Assembly: GCA_023382535.1 (NCBI GenBank)
Contig: JAHDWA010000059.1
Span: 1-60,031 of the forward strand
DNA length: 60,031 nt
DNA from: Anaerolineae bacterium
Lineage (GTDB): Bacteria > Chloroflexota > Anaerolineae > 4572-78 > J111
Direction: 5' to 3'
Shown: positions 37,055 through 49,398 of the stretch, piece after piece
Layout: the number at the start of each line of letters is the position of its first letter
Numbering within the stretch: the first letter of the stretch is position 1
Notes under the pieces: generated by a model
The model's database searches: none
Told to the model about the DNA's origin: nothing
The model's input: only the letters and a program-made list of their open reading frames with translations
Made by a program: the position numbers and the translations under genes

Positions 37055-37139
37055 TATGCTTTGGGTTCAGGAACTGTCACCTTCAGGGCCATCATTCCGG
37101 AACCCATTCCCCTTTCACATTCTTATCCGTGCTACCCAT
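37054..37139 (-). other. Two overlapping mini-ORFs ahead of rplC
   Basis: ATG at 37139 opens 15 codons (MGSTDKNVKGEWVPE) whose TGA overlaps ATG at 37095. That opens 13 codons ([13 protein letters not shown]) whose TAA overlaps the rplC ATG. Neither matches a known peptide. They could couple translation from rpsJ to rplC, or be chance. Confidence 0.35.
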
Positions 37140-37168
37140 TGGCACGTATTAGCTAAGAATTTAAGCCC

Positions 37169-37474
37169 CTATTTAATCTCAACATCCACCCCGGCCGGCA
37201 GGTTTAGCCGGACCAGGGCATCAATAGTTTTTGATTTAGGGTCTACCACATCAATCAAACGCTTGTGAGTGCGGATCTCAAACTGCTCGCGCGAATCCTT
37301 ATCAATGAACGGTGAGCGCAGCACAGTGAACTTCTCAATCTTGGTTGGCAGTGGAACTGGCCCCACCACAACGGCTCCGGTTCGTTCGGCTGTATCTACA
37401 ATCTGTCGAACGGATTGATCCAGCACTCGGTGATCATACGCTTTTAATCGAATTCTTATTCTATGTTTGGACAT
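37169..37474 (-). CDS. rpsJ: 30S ribosomal protein S10
   Basis: 101 residues. [40 protein letters not shown] and [19 protein letters not shown] are canonical S10 (also NusE). It follows tuf by 50 bases and opens the S10 block; a 114-base gap separates it from rplC. Confidence 0.97.
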   Translation of the reverse strand: MSKHRIRIRLKAYDHRVLDQSVRQIVDTAERTGAVVVGPVPLPTKIEKFTVLRSPFIDKDSREQFEIRTHKRLIDVVDPKSKTIDALVRLNLPAGVDVEIK

Positions 37475-37524
37475 AGTTTCTCCGTTGGTTAGGTGCGGCG
37501 CTTACCGTCGCGGCCTGACTGATT

Positions 37525-38724
<1,200 letters not shown>

Positions 38725-38832
38725 TCTTTATTGTCTCCTTCGTAATTACCTTGAAATATTTAACAGGGTTGCTCGCCTGCTAAGTGTTTAGCCACAGCCT
38801 TATAGATTCTTCTATCCGAGGCAAACCTGTTA

Positions 38833-38860
38833 ATTATATTAAAAATTAATGCTTTCGCAA
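38833..38860 (-). promoter_or_regulatory. Promoter upstream of tuf
   Basis: Minus-strand TTGCGA (38860-38855), 16-base spacer, perfect TATAAT (38838-38833), in a locally AT-rich stretch. Start near 38826, leaving a leader of about 100 bases; GAAGGAG precedes the tuf ATG. Confidence 0.7.
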
Positions 38861-38911
38861 ATTATTCTGCCGGTTATAATACGTTTTAGCTACGTATTGC
38901 CTCCGGTTACT

Positions 38912-40990
38912 CTACACTCTTGATCCAGAAACAATTTTTTCCTTCAGACTCTGGGACACCTCGGCATAATGGTTAAATTCCATCGTGAAGGTCGCCCGTC
39001 CCTGTGTTGCCGAACGCAGGTCGGTCGCATAACCGAACATTTCCGACAAGGGCACCAACGCAACGATAGCCGTTACCCCACCCACACGAGGAGTCATCCC
39101 TTCGATAGCGCCCCGCCGCGAGGACAGGTTACCCATCACGTCGCCGGTAAATTCTTCCGGGGTAGTGACCTCAACCTTCATGATCGGTTCCAGCAGAACC
39201 GGAGCGCCTTTTTGCATCGCCTCTTTGAACCCCATCGAACCGGCAATTTTGAACGCCATTTCCGAAGAGTCAACTTCGTGATAAGAACCGTCAACTAAAA
39301 TAGCTTTTATATCTACCACGGGGTAGCCCGCGACCACACCCGTTGACAGAGCTTCTCTAATGCCTTGCTCCACCGCCGGAATATACTCCTTCGGAATAGC
39401 CCCGCCAACAATTTTGCTTTCAAATTCAAAGCCTTTGCCTTTTTCCAGCGGTTCGACTTCCAGATGCACATCGCCAAATTGGCCCCGGCCCCCACTCTGG
39501 CGGACAAAGCGGCCTTGCGCCTTAGCCGGGCGGGTAATGGTTTCCCGGTAAGCCACCTGAGGCCGGCCTACATTCGCTTCGACCTTAAACTCGCGGCGCA
39601 TGCGCTCCACCAATACTTCCAGATGAAGCTCACCCATCCCGGAGATTTGCGTCTGGCCCGTATTTTCGTCGCTTCTAACCTGAAAAGTTGGATCTTCTTC
39701 GGCCAGTTTTTGCAGGGCAATCGAGAGCTTATCTTCATCAGCTTTGGTTTTTGGTTCAATAGCCAGGCTGATAACCGGTTCGGGGAATTTAATTGACTCC
39801 ATAACGACGGGACGCGAAGAATCCGACAGAGTTTCACCCGTGAAGGTGTTTTTCAAGCCAACCACCGCCGCAATATCGCCGGCAAAGACTTCCTTGATTT
39901 CCTCACGATGATTGGCGTGCATTTGCAGCAGCCGCCCCAGCCGTTCTTTTTTAGCGCGGGAGGTATTCTGCACGGTCTCACCGGACGCGGCTGTACCCGA
40001 ATAAACCCGGATGTAGGTTAAACGGCCTACAAAGGGGTCGGTCACTATCTTGAAAGCAAGAGCCACAAAGGGATCTTTCTCGTCGGCAAAAACCGTGACT
40101 TCGCGATCATTATGAGGATTGAGACCAATTTTGGGAGGTACGTCTTTGGGCGAGGGCAAATAATTAACCACTGAGTCAAGCAGGCGCTGCACTCCCTTAT
40201 TCTTCAAAGCCGAACCACACAGCACCGGGACAATATCACCGGCAATGGTTGCCACGCGCAAGGCATGGGTCAACTCATCCGGGGTAATCTCTTCGCCTTC
40301 CAGAAACTTTTCGGTCAGGGTGTCGTCAGACTCAGCCACCTTCTCAACCATCTTCTCGTGCAGCATTTGCGCTTCATCAAGCAGGTCAGCCGGGATAGGG
40401 CTGGCTTCAGACTTAGTACCCAGGTCGTCCAGGTAATAAACCGCTTCCATCCGGATCAGATCAATGACGCCCCTGAATTTATCTTCAGCGCCAATGGGCA
40501 TTTGAATCGGCACCGGGTTAGCTCCCAGACGGTCCACAATCATGTCCACGGTCCGTTTAAAATCCGCACCGGTGCGGTCCATTTTATTAACAAAGCAAAT
40601 CCGCGGCACACCGAAGCGGTCAGCCTGCCGCCAGACAGTTTCAGATTGCGGTTCCACGCCGGCAACGGCATCGAAAACGACAACCCCGCCGTCAAGCACA
40701 CGCAGCGAACGCTGCACCTCAGCCGTAAAATCAATGTGACCGGGAGTGTCAATAATATTAATTTGATGATTATTCCAAAAACAGGTGGTTGCAGCGGAGG
40801 TGATAGTAATTCCACGCTCCTGCTCTTGATCCATCCAGTCCATCGTCGCCGCGCCATCATGCACTTCGCCAATACGATGAATCTTCCGGGTATAAAACAG
40901 AATCCGCTCCGTTACGGTCGTTTTCCCGGCATCAATATGGGCAATAATGCCGATGTTGCGGGTACGCTCTAAAGGCGTTTGGCGTGCCAT
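38912..40990 (-). CDS. fusA: Elongation factor G
   Basis: 692 residues. [40 protein letters not shown] and [10 protein letters not shown] are the GTPase motifs; domains II-V follow with [19 protein letters not shown] and the C-terminal [20 protein letters not shown]. It drives translocation. It follows rpsG after a 158-base spacer containing two hairpins. Confidence 0.98.
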   Translation of the reverse strand: MARQTPLERTRNIGIIAHIDAGKTTVTERILFYTRKIHRIGEVHDGAATMDWMDQEQERGITITSAATTCFWNNHQINIIDTPGHIDFTAEVQRSLRVLDGGVVVFDAVAGVEPQSETVWRQADRFGVPRICFVNKMDRTGADFKRTVDMIVDRLGANPVPIQMPIGAEDKFRGVIDLIRMEAVYYLDDLGTKSEASPIPADLLDEAQMLHEKMVEKVAESDDTLTEKFLEGEEITPDELTHALRVATIAGDIVPVLCGSALKNKGVQRLLDSVVNYLPSPKDVPPKIGLNPHNDREVTVFADEKDPFVALAFKIVTDPFVGRLTYIRVYSGTAASGETVQNTSRAKKERLGRLLQMHANHREEIKEVFAGDIAAVVGLKNTFTGETLSDSSRPVVMESIKFPEPVISLAIEPKTKADEDKLSIALQKLAEEDPTFQVRSDENTGQTQISGMGELHLEVLVERMRREFKVEANVGRPQVAYRETITRPAKAQGRFVRQSGGRGQFGDVHLEVEPLEKGKGFEFESKIVGGAIPKEYIPAVEQGIREALSTGVVAGYPVVDIKAILVDGSYHEVDSSEMAFKIAGSMGFKEAMQKGAPVLLEPIMKVEVTTPEEFTGDVMGNLSSRRGAIEGMTPRVGGVTAIVALVPLSEMFGYATDLRSATQGRATFTMEFNHYAEVSQSLKEKIVSGSRV

Positions 40991-41028
40991 GGGTTACAAC
41001 TCTCTTTCAGCTTTCAAAACACAGTAAA

Positions 41029-41071
41029 AGTCCAAAACTCTTTGAGTACGGATGAGCAAGAGTTTTGGACT
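41029..41071 (-). terminator. Strong hairpin between rpsG and fusA, possible attenuator
   Basis: A perfect 13-base stem agtccaaaactct/agagttttggact with a 17-base loop, followed on the minus strand by TTTACTG. A second hairpin cagcagcc/ggctgctg lies upstream (41109-41129). Could be a partial terminator or another palindromic repeat. Confidence 0.5.
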
Positions 41072-41148
41072 TCACTCAATCTACTACTACTACTTTATTT
41101 TCTTTTTGCAGCAGCCAGACAGGCTGCTGTAGACTTCAAAAATACAAC

Positions 41149-41619
41149 TTACCAGCGATAATGAGCAAAGGCCCGGTTGGCTTCGGCCATTTTGTGAGTA
41201 TCTTCCCGCTTTTTAACCGTAGCGCCCTGATTATTGGCTGCATCCAACAATTCAGCCGCCAGCTTCTCGGCCATAGATTTGCCGGAACGAGTGCGGGCTG
41301 TGTTCACTAGCCAACGAATCGCCAGACTCTGGCGGCGATCAGGGCGGACTTCCAGCGGAACCTGGTACGTTGCCCCACCCACCCGCCGGGGACGGACTTC
41401 AATCAGAGGAGTGGCATTTTTGATAGCCTGTTCAAAAACTTCCAGACCCGGCCTTTTAGCCCTGTCCGCAGCAATATCCAGCGCATCATAAAAAATTGAG
41501 GCAGCGACAGTCTTTTTACCGTTATACATCAACTTATTGATAAAGCTGGCCACTAAGGGACTATTGAACTTGATATCGGGTTCGACAACCCGTTTAACAG
41601 CGCGGTTTCTTCTCGCCAT
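41149..41619 (-). CDS. rpsG: 30S ribosomal protein S7
   Basis: 156 residues. [40 protein letters not shown] and [20 protein letters not shown] are diagnostic. Primary 16S 3'-domain binder and the classic str-operon repressor. Follows rpsL by 34 bases. Confidence 0.97.
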   Translation of the reverse strand: MARRNRAVKRVVEPDIKFNSPLVASFINKLMYNGKKTVAASIFYDALDIAADRAKRPGLEVFEQAIKNATPLIEVRPRRVGGATYQVPLEVRPDRRQSLAIRWLVNTARTRSGKSMAEKLAAELLDAANNQGATVKKREDTHKMAEANRAFAHYRW

Positions 41620-41653
41620 AATTATTTATCTCCAAATCGAGTGGGACTTCATG

Positions 41654-42076
41654 CTATTTCTTCTGCTTGGGCCGTTTGGTACCGTACTTGGAACGAGCGC
41701 GTCTCTTACGATCAACGCCGGTCGAATCTAAGGCCCCGCGGACAATATGGTAACGCACGCCCGGCAGGTCTTTCACGCGGCCCCCACGCACCAGCACCAC
41801 CGAGTGTTCCTGGAGGCTGTGACCTTCGCCGGGAATATAGGCCGTCACTTCAATCCCGTTCGTCAAGCGCACGCGAGCGATTTTCCGCAAAGCCGAATTT
41901 GGCTTCTTAGGCGTCATCGTCCGGACCTGGGTACACACCCCCCGCTTTTGCGGCGAGCCGTTATTGGGTTCCATCCGCCCCTTCAGAGCGTTAAAATTGA
42001 ACCGCAATGCCGGAGCTTTGGTTTTTGATCTCTTTGTTTTGCGACCTTTACGGACGAGCTGGTTAATCGTTGGCAA
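41654..42076 (-). CDS. rpsL: 30S ribosomal protein S12
   Basis: 140 residues from a TTG at 42076, chosen because AGGAG lies seven bases upstream and translation then begins [13 protein letters not shown] as in all S12. The frame to 42154 reads through the leader hairpin and is not coding. [20 protein letters not shown] keeps the wild-type Lys at the streptomycin site, and [13 protein letters not shown] carries the methylthiolated Asp. Confidence 0.96.
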   Translation of the reverse strand: MPTINQLVRKGRKTKRSKTKAPALRFNFNALKGRMEPNNGSPQKRGVCTQVRTMTPKKPNSALRKIARVRLTNGIEVTAYIPGEGHSLQEHSVVLVRGGRVKDLPGVRYHIVRGALDSTGVDRKRRARSKYGTKRPKQKK

Positions 42077-42133
42077 GGAAAATCTCCTATCACTACAACA
42101 ATAACTTAACTTTTTCAAGATTCTTAGGCAGTA

Positions 42134-42250
42134 CACGAGGCCACCGACAAACATCTTCGGTGGCCTCGTGGATTATTCAAGCTGTGCCTATTCGGTGGGC
42201 CGAAAAAAGTTTCTCTACACTTTTCTCTAAGCTAGGCAGCCCACAAGCGA
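42134..42250 (-). promoter_or_regulatory. Structured leader of rpsL
   Basis: The predicted transcript from about 42250 carries imperfect outer pairing (gctgccta near its 5' end with taggcacagc). A perfect 14-base stem cacgaggccaccga/tcggtggcctcgtg follows (42170-42157 with 42147-42134, 9-base loop). No U-tract follows, so it is not a simple terminator; it ends about 58 bases before the TTG start. Confidence 0.6.
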
Positions 42251-42256
42251 GAAAAT

Positions 42257-42285
42257 ATGATAACACGATTAAGCTGTATTGTCAA
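42257..42285 (-). promoter_or_regulatory. Consensus-like promoter for rpsL and downstream genes
   Basis: Minus-strand TTGACA (42285-42280), 17-base spacer, TATCAT (42262-42257). Start near 42250. It separates expression of rpsL-rpsG-fusA from rpoB. Confidence 0.8.
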
Positions 42286-42382
42286 GTCCCCCGGTTAAAT
42301 TTTTCATTTTCAAAGGGCCAGACCTATCCCTAAACTTAATGACGTTACCAGAAACAAGTCTGAAGTAACAGCTCACGTCATA

Positions 42383-42430
42383 AGGTGACTGGCACTTGGT
42401 TAGCACTAAGGAGAAAAGTGCCAGTCACCT
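42383..42430. repeat. Perfect 15-base inverted repeat after rpoB
   Basis: aggtgactggcactt (42383-42397) and aagtgccagtcacct (42416-42430) are exact reverse complements around an 18-base loop, 26 bases after the rpoB stop. No U-tract follows, so a repeat element or MITE-like remnant is as likely as a terminator. Confidence 0.75.
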
Positions 42431-42456
42431 GAGTAGTAACAGTCAGAAATTTACGC

Positions 42457-45400
42457 CTAGCGTGCCCCTCCTGGGATACCCAGGCCCAGGCCCAATTTCG
42501 GCAAACGCTCTTTTTGCTCCTCTTTGCCAAAGGTCATCTTTTCTTCTCCTTCGGAGATAACCTCGACCGAGAGGCCCAAAGATTGCAGCTCTTTGACCAG
42601 CACACGGAAGCTCTCCGGCAAGCCGGGATCCTGGATTGGCTCACCCTTGACGATAGCTTCATAAGTTTTGACCCGCCCTACGACATCGTCACTCTTGACG
42701 GTCAGCATTTCCTGTAAAGTATGGGCCGCCCCGTAGGCTTCCAAGGCCCAAACCTCCATTTCGCCAAAACGCTGGCCGCCAAATTGAGCCTTACCGCCGA
42801 GCGGCTGCTGCGTCACCAGGCTATACGGCCCGGTTGAGCGGGCATGAACTTTGTCTTCAACCAGGTGAGCCAGCTTGAGCATGTTGATGATGCCCACCGT
42901 TACCGGCCGGTCAAAGGCCTGACCGGTTTTGCCATCGTACAGGGTCACTTTGCCCGTGGTTGGCATGGGCAGTTGCATCTCACGCGAGGCAGCCAGAGCA
43001 TACTTGTCTACATCTTCGTCCTTTAATGCATCAACATCAAGGTTTTCAAGGGTTGAAGATCCGCGCCCATCGGCAATCGTCTCCAGACGTTCTTGCATCG
43101 CTTTCATCCACTCCCGCAGACAGATCAACCGTATCGCCGCGCGAGCTGCCACGCCAATTTCCCGCGGACGGCGCTGGCCTTCAAAGGCCAGCAAGAAATC
43201 GGGATCATATCCCTTTTCTCTCAACCATTCCCGCAAGGCAGAACGACGAGCATAAATTTCATCGGAGGCCACTTGTTCTTCATCATAGCCTTTTTCTCCC
43301 AGCCAATTGATCAGGTACAGTGCGCGCGCTTCAGCTTCGTCCTCAAGTTCATCTTCACTGTACCCCTGCTCAACCACCCAGGTCAAGGTTCTGTCCGTTA
43401 CCTCTTTCCAGACATGGTCCAACAACCAGGCGCGGGCCAGTTCTGCGGCAATTTCATCCTCTTCGGCTCCATCAAAAACCGAGGTGATCGCCCGGAAGCC
43501 CAGCCGGTGCGCTGCCCAGCCCAGGTGTGTTTCCAAGATTTGCCCAATATTCATCCGAGCAGGTACTCCTAACGGATTCAGAATGATCTGGATAGGTGTG
43601 CCATCTTCAAGGAAGGGCATATCCTGGATCGGCACCACCTTGGAAATAACGCCCTTATTGCCGTGGCGGCCAGCCATCTTGTCCCCTTCGGTCACTTTGC
43701 GGCGCTGCGCCACCATCACTCGAACCATGCGATCCACCCCGGTAGGTAGGTCGCGATGTTCTTCACGGGAGAATTCTCGCACATCTACGATGATACCTTT
43801 TTCACCGGGCGGCAAGCGCAGGCTGGAGTCTTTCACTTCGCGGGCCTTTTCACCAAAAATCGCCCGCAGCAGTTTCTCTTCCGGGGTCAGTTCGGTTTCA
43901 CCCTTGGGCGTGATTTTGCCGACCAGAATATCGCCGGGGCCAACTTCAGCCCCGACCCGGATCACACCGGTTTCGTCCAAATCCTTTAACGCATCCTCAC
44001 CGACGTTCGGGATGTCGCGAGTGATTTCTTCGGGGCCAAGTTTGGTATCCCGCGCTTCAATTTCGTGCTTCTCAATATGAATCGAGGTGAACTTATCCTG
44101 CCGCACCAAATCTTCGCTGATGAGAATGGCGTCCTCATAGTTACCGCCTTCCCAACTCAAGAAAGCACATAACACATTTTGCCCCAGGGCCAGCTCGCCC
44201 ACATCGGTCGAGCTAGAGTCGGCCAGCACCGCCCCCTGCTCTACCCAGTCGCCCTTATGCACGACCGGGCGCTGGTCAATACAGGTGGACTGGTTAGAAC
44301 GATTGAACTTGCGCAAGACATACTCGCGCTGCGTCCCATCTTCCTCGCGGATGACGATACTCTTGCCAGTAACGCTGACAACCTCACCCCGTTCTTTAGC
44401 CACAACCACCTGGCCAGAGTCAACGGCCGCCTGGAATTCCATGCCGGTGCCGACCACCGGCGCTTCGGGTCGGATGAGCGGTACTGCCTGGCGCTGCATG
44501 TTGGAACCCATCAGGGCCCGGTTAGCGTCGTCGTGCTCCAGGAAGGGGATGAGGGCCGCGCTAATGCCCACAATCTGCTTAGGCGACACGTCCATGTAAT
44601 CCACCTTCTCAGTACTTTCAAACAAGAAAGTCTGGTTGTGCCGTACGCTAACCCGGTCATTGACAAACTGCCGGTTAGAGTCCAGCGCCGCATTGGCCTG
44701 GGCGATGATATAGCGGTCTTCCTCATCCGCCGAGAGGTAACTAATATCTTCAGTTACCAGCGGTTTTACCAGCACCGGTCCATCCAGTTTGAGTTGGGCA
44801 ATCTTGATCGCCGTATCCTCGTCAATAACAGTTCCGCTGGGCACGACCGCTTCCCCCGTGTTCGGATCTTTCGCATCGGCCCGCGTCGTCTTGCCGACCA
44901 GCGTGTCCACATCATTTGGATCAACTTTGGTAATCACCTTGCGATAAGGTGTCTCGATAAAACCATATTCATTGACCCGGCTGAAGGCGGCCAGACGGCC
45001 AATCAAGCCGATGTTCGGACCCTCCGGGGTTTCAATCGGGCAGATACGGCCGTAGTGGCTGTGATGTACGTCGCGCACGTCAAATCCGGCTCGCTCACGA
45101 CGAAGGCCGCCGGGGCCGAGGGCACTCAAGGTCCGCTTGTGGGTTAATTCGGCCAGCGGGTTGGTCTGGTCCATAAATTGCGAGAGCTGGCTGCCACCAA
45201 AGAACTCGCGGGTAGCCGCTACCACCGGGCGGATGTTGATCAGCGACATGGGCGATACTTGTTCAGGGTCACGAATGGACATGCGCTCACGCACCACCCG
45301 TTCCATGCGCAGCAAACCGATGCGCAGTTGATTCTGAATCAACTCGCCGACCGTTTTGACCCGGCGGTTGCCCAGGTGGTCAATGTCGTCGGGCTTGATT

Positions 45401-46395
45401 TTGCCGTTGTTGATGTCAATCATGCGCCCGACCACCTGCACCAGGTCTTCTTTAGTCAGGATGCGGTGCTCAATGGGCACGTCCAGGCCCAGACGGCGGT
45501 TCAGTTTGTAGCGGCCCACTTTGCCCAAATCATAGCGGCGCGACGAGAACAGCAGCGACAGCAAAAAGTTTACGGCGTTGTCAATGGTCGGCGGATCGCC
45601 GGGGCGCAGCTTTTTGTAGAACTCAAGCAGGGCCTCGTTGACCGTCTTGGTCGGGTCTTTGTCAATACTGGCCGGAATAAAGGCGTGCTCCGACTCATTA
45701 TCAAACTGCTCGAACATGCTAAGCAAGTGCTCGTCGGTGCCCAGGCCCATCTGGGTCATCAAGGTTGGGTCTTTCATAGCCGCCTTGAGCGTTTCCTCGT
45801 CAAGGCCGACAATCTGGATGGCCCGCAGCAGCACGGTAACCGGCAGCTTACGTTTGCGGTCAACCTTCACCGAGATCAAATCGCGCTTAGAGGTTTCAAA
45901 CTCCAGCCAGGCGCCCCGGTTAGGGATGAGCTTGGCAAAGGACATCTCCCGTCCGGTGACGCGGTCTTCCTCAACCGTAAAGTAAACCCCCGGCGAGCGG
46001 ATTAACTGCGAAACCACGACCCGTTCAGCCCCGTTGATAACAAAGGTACCGTTCTGGGTCATGAGCGGAAAATCGCCCATAAATACTTCCTGCTCTTGAA
46101 TTTCGCCCGTTTCCTTATTAACCAAACGCACCTTGACCCACAGCGAGCTGGCAAAAGTGATGTCCCGCTCGCGGCATTCCGCTTCGGAATATTTGGGTTC
46201 GTCGAACCGATAATCCAAAAAATGTAACTCTAAATTCTTGTTAAAGCTCACAATTGGCGAAATCTCTTCAAAGAGTTCCATCAAACCTTCTTTACGGAAC
46301 ATCTTGAAGGACTCAAGCTGGACCTCGATCAATTTGGGCAATTCCAAAATGTCGGGGATGCGAGCATAACTTTTTCGGGCGGAGTTATACGACAT
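42457..46395 (-). CDS. rpoB: DNA-directed RNA polymerase subunit beta
   Basis: 1312 residues. The rifampicin region reads [20 protein letters not shown] then [44 protein letters not shown] catalytic core and the C-terminal [20 protein letters not shown] are conserved. Between FDGAEEDEI (974) and LYDGKTG (about 1151) lies an insertion of about 150 residues with three WL-EKGYD-like motifs. Thr422 replaces the Arg at E. coli 529. Uniquely for this gene, rpoC does not follow; rpsL does. It has its own strong promoter and a leader of about 218 bases. Confidence 0.97.
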   Translation of the reverse strand: MSYNSARKSYARIPDILELPKLIEVQLESFKMFRKEGLMELFEEISPIVSFNKNLELHFLDYRFDEPKYSEAECRERDITFASSLWVKVRLVNKETGEIQEQEVFMGDFPLMTQNGTFVINGAERVVVSQLIRSPGVYFTVEEDRVTGREMSFAKLIPNRGAWLEFETSKRDLISVKVDRKRKLPVTVLLRAIQIVGLDEETLKAAMKDPTLMTQMGLGTDEHLLSMFEQFDNESEHAFIPASIDKDPTKTVNEALLEFYKKLRPGDPPTIDNAVNFLLSLLFSSRRYDLGKVGRYKLNRRLGLDVPIEHRILTKEDLVQVVGRMIDINNGKIKPDDIDHLGNRRVKTVGELIQNQLRIGLLRMERVVRERMSIRDPEQVSPMSLINIRPVVAATREFFGGSQLSQFMDQTNPLAELTHKRTLSALGPGGLRRERAGFDVRDVHHSHYGRICPIETPEGPNIGLIGRLAAFSRVNEYGFIETPYRKVITKVDPNDVDTLVGKTTRADAKDPNTGEAVVPSGTVIDEDTAIKIAQLKLDGPVLVKPLVTEDISYLSADEEDRYIIAQANAALDSNRQFVNDRVSVRHNQTFLFESTEKVDYMDVSPKQIVGISAALIPFLEHDDANRALMGSNMQRQAVPLIRPEAPVVGTGMEFQAAVDSGQVVVAKERGEVVSVTGKSIVIREEDGTQREYVLRKFNRSNQSTCIDQRPVVHKGDWVEQGAVLADSSSTDVGELALGQNVLCAFLSWEGGNYEDAILISEDLVRQDKFTSIHIEKHEIEARDTKLGPEEITRDIPNVGEDALKDLDETGVIRVGAEVGPGDILVGKITPKGETELTPEEKLLRAIFGEKAREVKDSSLRLPPGEKGIIVDVREFSREEHRDLPTGVDRMVRVMVAQRRKVTEGDKMAGRHGNKGVISKVVPIQDMPFLEDGTPIQIILNPLGVPARMNIGQILETHLGWAAHRLGFRAITSVFDGAEEDEIAAELARAWLLDHVWKEVTDRTLTWVVEQGYSEDELEDEAEARALYLINWLGEKGYDEEQVASDEIYARRSALREWLREKGYDPDFLLAFEGQRRPREIGVAARAAIRLICLREWMKAMQERLETIADGRGSSTLENLDVDALKDEDVDKYALAASREMQLPMPTTGKVTLYDGKTGQAFDRPVTVGIINMLKLAHLVEDKVHARSTGPYSLVTQQPLGGKAQFGGQRFGEMEVWALEAYGAAHTLQEMLTVKSDDVVGRVKTYEAIVKGEPIQDPGLPESFRVLVKELQSLGLSVEVISEGEEKMTFGKEEQKERLPKLGLGLGIPGGAR

Positions 46396-46613
46396 AAAAT
46401 CATTATCTCCTTCAACTAAATATTTGGGTTAATACAAAAAAGCAACCTCGGTTAAACCCGGACTTTGGGGCGCGGCATCAACCATGATGTTGTCGAGCAA
46501 AAAGTCTGGTCTACCTTAGTTGCGGAGATTTTAGAGCGAATATAGCGATTGGATAGAGGGCGTTACCTCAATGATGGGGTACTTGTGAATAAACTTGCAA
46601 TCGCCAATTGCAA
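46396..46613 (-). other. Long untranslated leader of rpoB
   Basis: About 218 bases between the predicted start and ATG, without a convincing reading frame. A run of six T follows an AACC-GA-GGTT segment near 46436-46452 but the hairpin is weak. GAAGGAG precedes the start codon. I see no recognisable regulatory RNA class. Confidence 0.5.
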
Positions 46614-46619
46614 ATTTAT

Positions 46620-46649
46620 ATTATAGCCGAAGAGGTATGGTTTTGTCAA
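46620..46649 (-). promoter_or_regulatory. Consensus sigma-70 promoter of rpoB
   Basis: Minus-strand TTGACA (46649-46644), 18-base spacer, perfect TATAAT (46625-46620). It lies just after the metK terminator, so rpoB is transcribed independently. Confidence 0.85.
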
Positions 46650-46676
46650 GGGGGATGTTAAAATTTTAAGATTTAC

Positions 46677-46723
46677 AAGCCCGGCCCTGATCGTCCAGAA
46701 ACTCCCAAAGCAGGACCGGGCTT
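46677..46723 (-). terminator. Terminator hairpin of the methionine-cycle operon
   Basis: aagcccggtcctg and cagggccgggctt pair on the minus strand (one G-U) 19 bases after the metK stop; a T-containing but interrupted tract follows. Confidence 0.7.
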
Positions 46724-46742
46724 ATAGGCAAAACTTAACGGC

Positions 46743-47948
46743 TTACAACCCTGCTTCGCTCCGCAGAACTTCGGCCTTATCCATTGCCTCCCAGGGAGCG
46801 TCAATATCGTGGCGGCCAAAGTGGCCGTAGGCGGCGGTGGGCTTGTAGATGGGCCGGCGCAGCCCCAAGTCTCTAATAATCGCTGCTGGGCGCAGGTCGA
46901 AATGCTTTTTGACCAGTTGAATAATCCGGTCGTCGCTGACCTTGCCGGTGCCAAAGGTTTCGACGTTGAGGGAGAGCGGGTGAGCCACGCCAATAGCATA
47001 GCTGACCTGGAGTTCAACCCGGTCAGCCAAGCCGGCGGCAACGATGTTTTTGGCAATATAGCGGGTCATGTAGGCCGCCGAGCGGTCTACCTTCGTCGGG
47101 TCTTTGCCGGAGAAGGCCCCACCGCCATGCCGGGCCACCCCGCCATAGGTGTCTACAATGATCTTGCGGCCGGTCAGGCCGGCATCGCCCATTGGCCCGC
47201 CGGTCACAAAGCGGCCCGTCGGGTTGACGAAGATTTTGGTATGGTCATCCAGCATGTTCGAAGGCACAATCGGGCGGATAACTTCCTCGATGATGTCGGC
47301 CCGAATCTGGTCCTGAGTCACCTCGGGGCTGTGCTGGGTAGAGATAACGACGGCATCCACCCGCTTGGGTTTGCCGTAGGCGTATTCGACCGTCACCTGG
47401 CTTTTGCCGTCGGGGCGAAGATAGTCAACGGTGCCGTTTTTGCGCACGGCGGCTAACTGCCGGCACAGCCGGTGCGCCAGCGAGATGCTTAACGGCATCA
47501 ATTCCTCGGTTTCGTTGCAGGCAAAGCCGATCATCATGCCCTGATCGCCGGCGCCGGTATCCAGGTCGTCTTTAATTTCGCCTTCTTTTGCTTCGAGGGC
47601 CTTATCCACACCCATGGCGATATCGGGCGACTGCTCTTTGATGCTGACAATGACCCCGCAGGTTTCATAGTCAAAGCCGTATTTGGCCCGGGTGTAGCCA
47701 ATATCACGAATGGTCTGACGGGCAATGTCGGCAATGTCCACGTAAGTTTTGGTGGTGATTTCGCCCATCACGCAGACCAAGCCGGTGGTGATAGCGGTTT
47801 CGCAGGCTACCCGGGCGTAGGGGTCTTCCTTATAAATAGCATCCAGGACCGCGTCGCTGATCTGGTCGCAAATTTTATCAGGATGACCTTCCGTCACCGA
47901 TTCACTGGTGAAGAACAGTTGGGGTGAGGTCATAAAGGTTGTACTCAT
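46743..47948 (-). CDS. metK: S-adenosylmethionine synthetase
   Basis: 401 residues. [20 protein letters not shown], the [15 protein letters not shown] signature (ATP and Mg binding) and the C-terminal [20 protein letters not shown] are diagnostic. It makes SAM from Met and ATP in the cytoplasm. It is third in an operon after the adenosine-kinase-like gene and ahcY, which together make and recycle SAM. Confidence 0.97.
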   Translation of the reverse strand: MSTTFMTSPQLFFTSESVTEGHPDKICDQISDAVLDAIYKEDPYARVACETAITTGLVCVMGEITTKTYVDIADIARQTIRDIGYTRAKYGFDYETCGVIVSIKEQSPDIAMGVDKALEAKEGEIKDDLDTGAGDQGMMIGFACNETEELMPLSISLAHRLCRQLAAVRKNGTVDYLRPDGKSQVTVEYAYGKPKRVDAVVISTQHSPEVTQDQIRADIIEEVIRPIVPSNMLDDHTKIFVNPTGRFVTGGPMGDAGLTGRKIIVDTYGGVARHGGGAFSGKDPTKVDRSAAYMTRYIAKNIVAAGLADRVELQVSYAIGVAHPLSLNVETFGTGKVSDDRIIQLVKKHFDLRPAAIIRDLGLRRPIYKPTAAYGHFGRHDIDAPWEAMDKAEVLRSEAGL

Positions 47949-48068
47949 GAAATGTTCTCCTTAATTTTTGGATTAGTCAGGGTTTCAGGGGTTGAAACTG
48001 GATTAGTTAAAAACTCAGGCGCATGCTCATCCATAGACGCGGCCGCTGATTTGCTTCTCCGCTGCCTC

Positions 48069-49343
<1,275 letters not shown>

Positions 49344-49358
49344 TTAAGTAACGTGTTG

Positions 49359-49396
49359 CGTGATACGTGAAAGGTGAATAATGATTACGTATCACG
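49359..49396. repeat. Small palindrome between the kinase and ahcY genes
   Basis: cgtgatacg (49359-49367) and cgtatcacg (49388-49396) are exact reverse complements, surrounded by further acgt/gtat words. Fills most of the 64-base spacer. Confidence 0.6.
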
Positions 49397-49398
49397 TT

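Noticed and set aside
40265..40972. 235-codon frame opposite fusA
   Set aside because: Antisense shadow of fusA, no supporting signals.
42077..42154. N-terminal extension of S12
   Set aside because: Reads through the leader hairpin; TTG at 42076 has a proper ribosome binding site and gives the universal MPTINQL start.
44179..45147. 322-codon plus-strand frame opposite rpoB
   Set aside because: Shadow of rpoB codon bias; no recognisable motif and fully covered by a certain gene.
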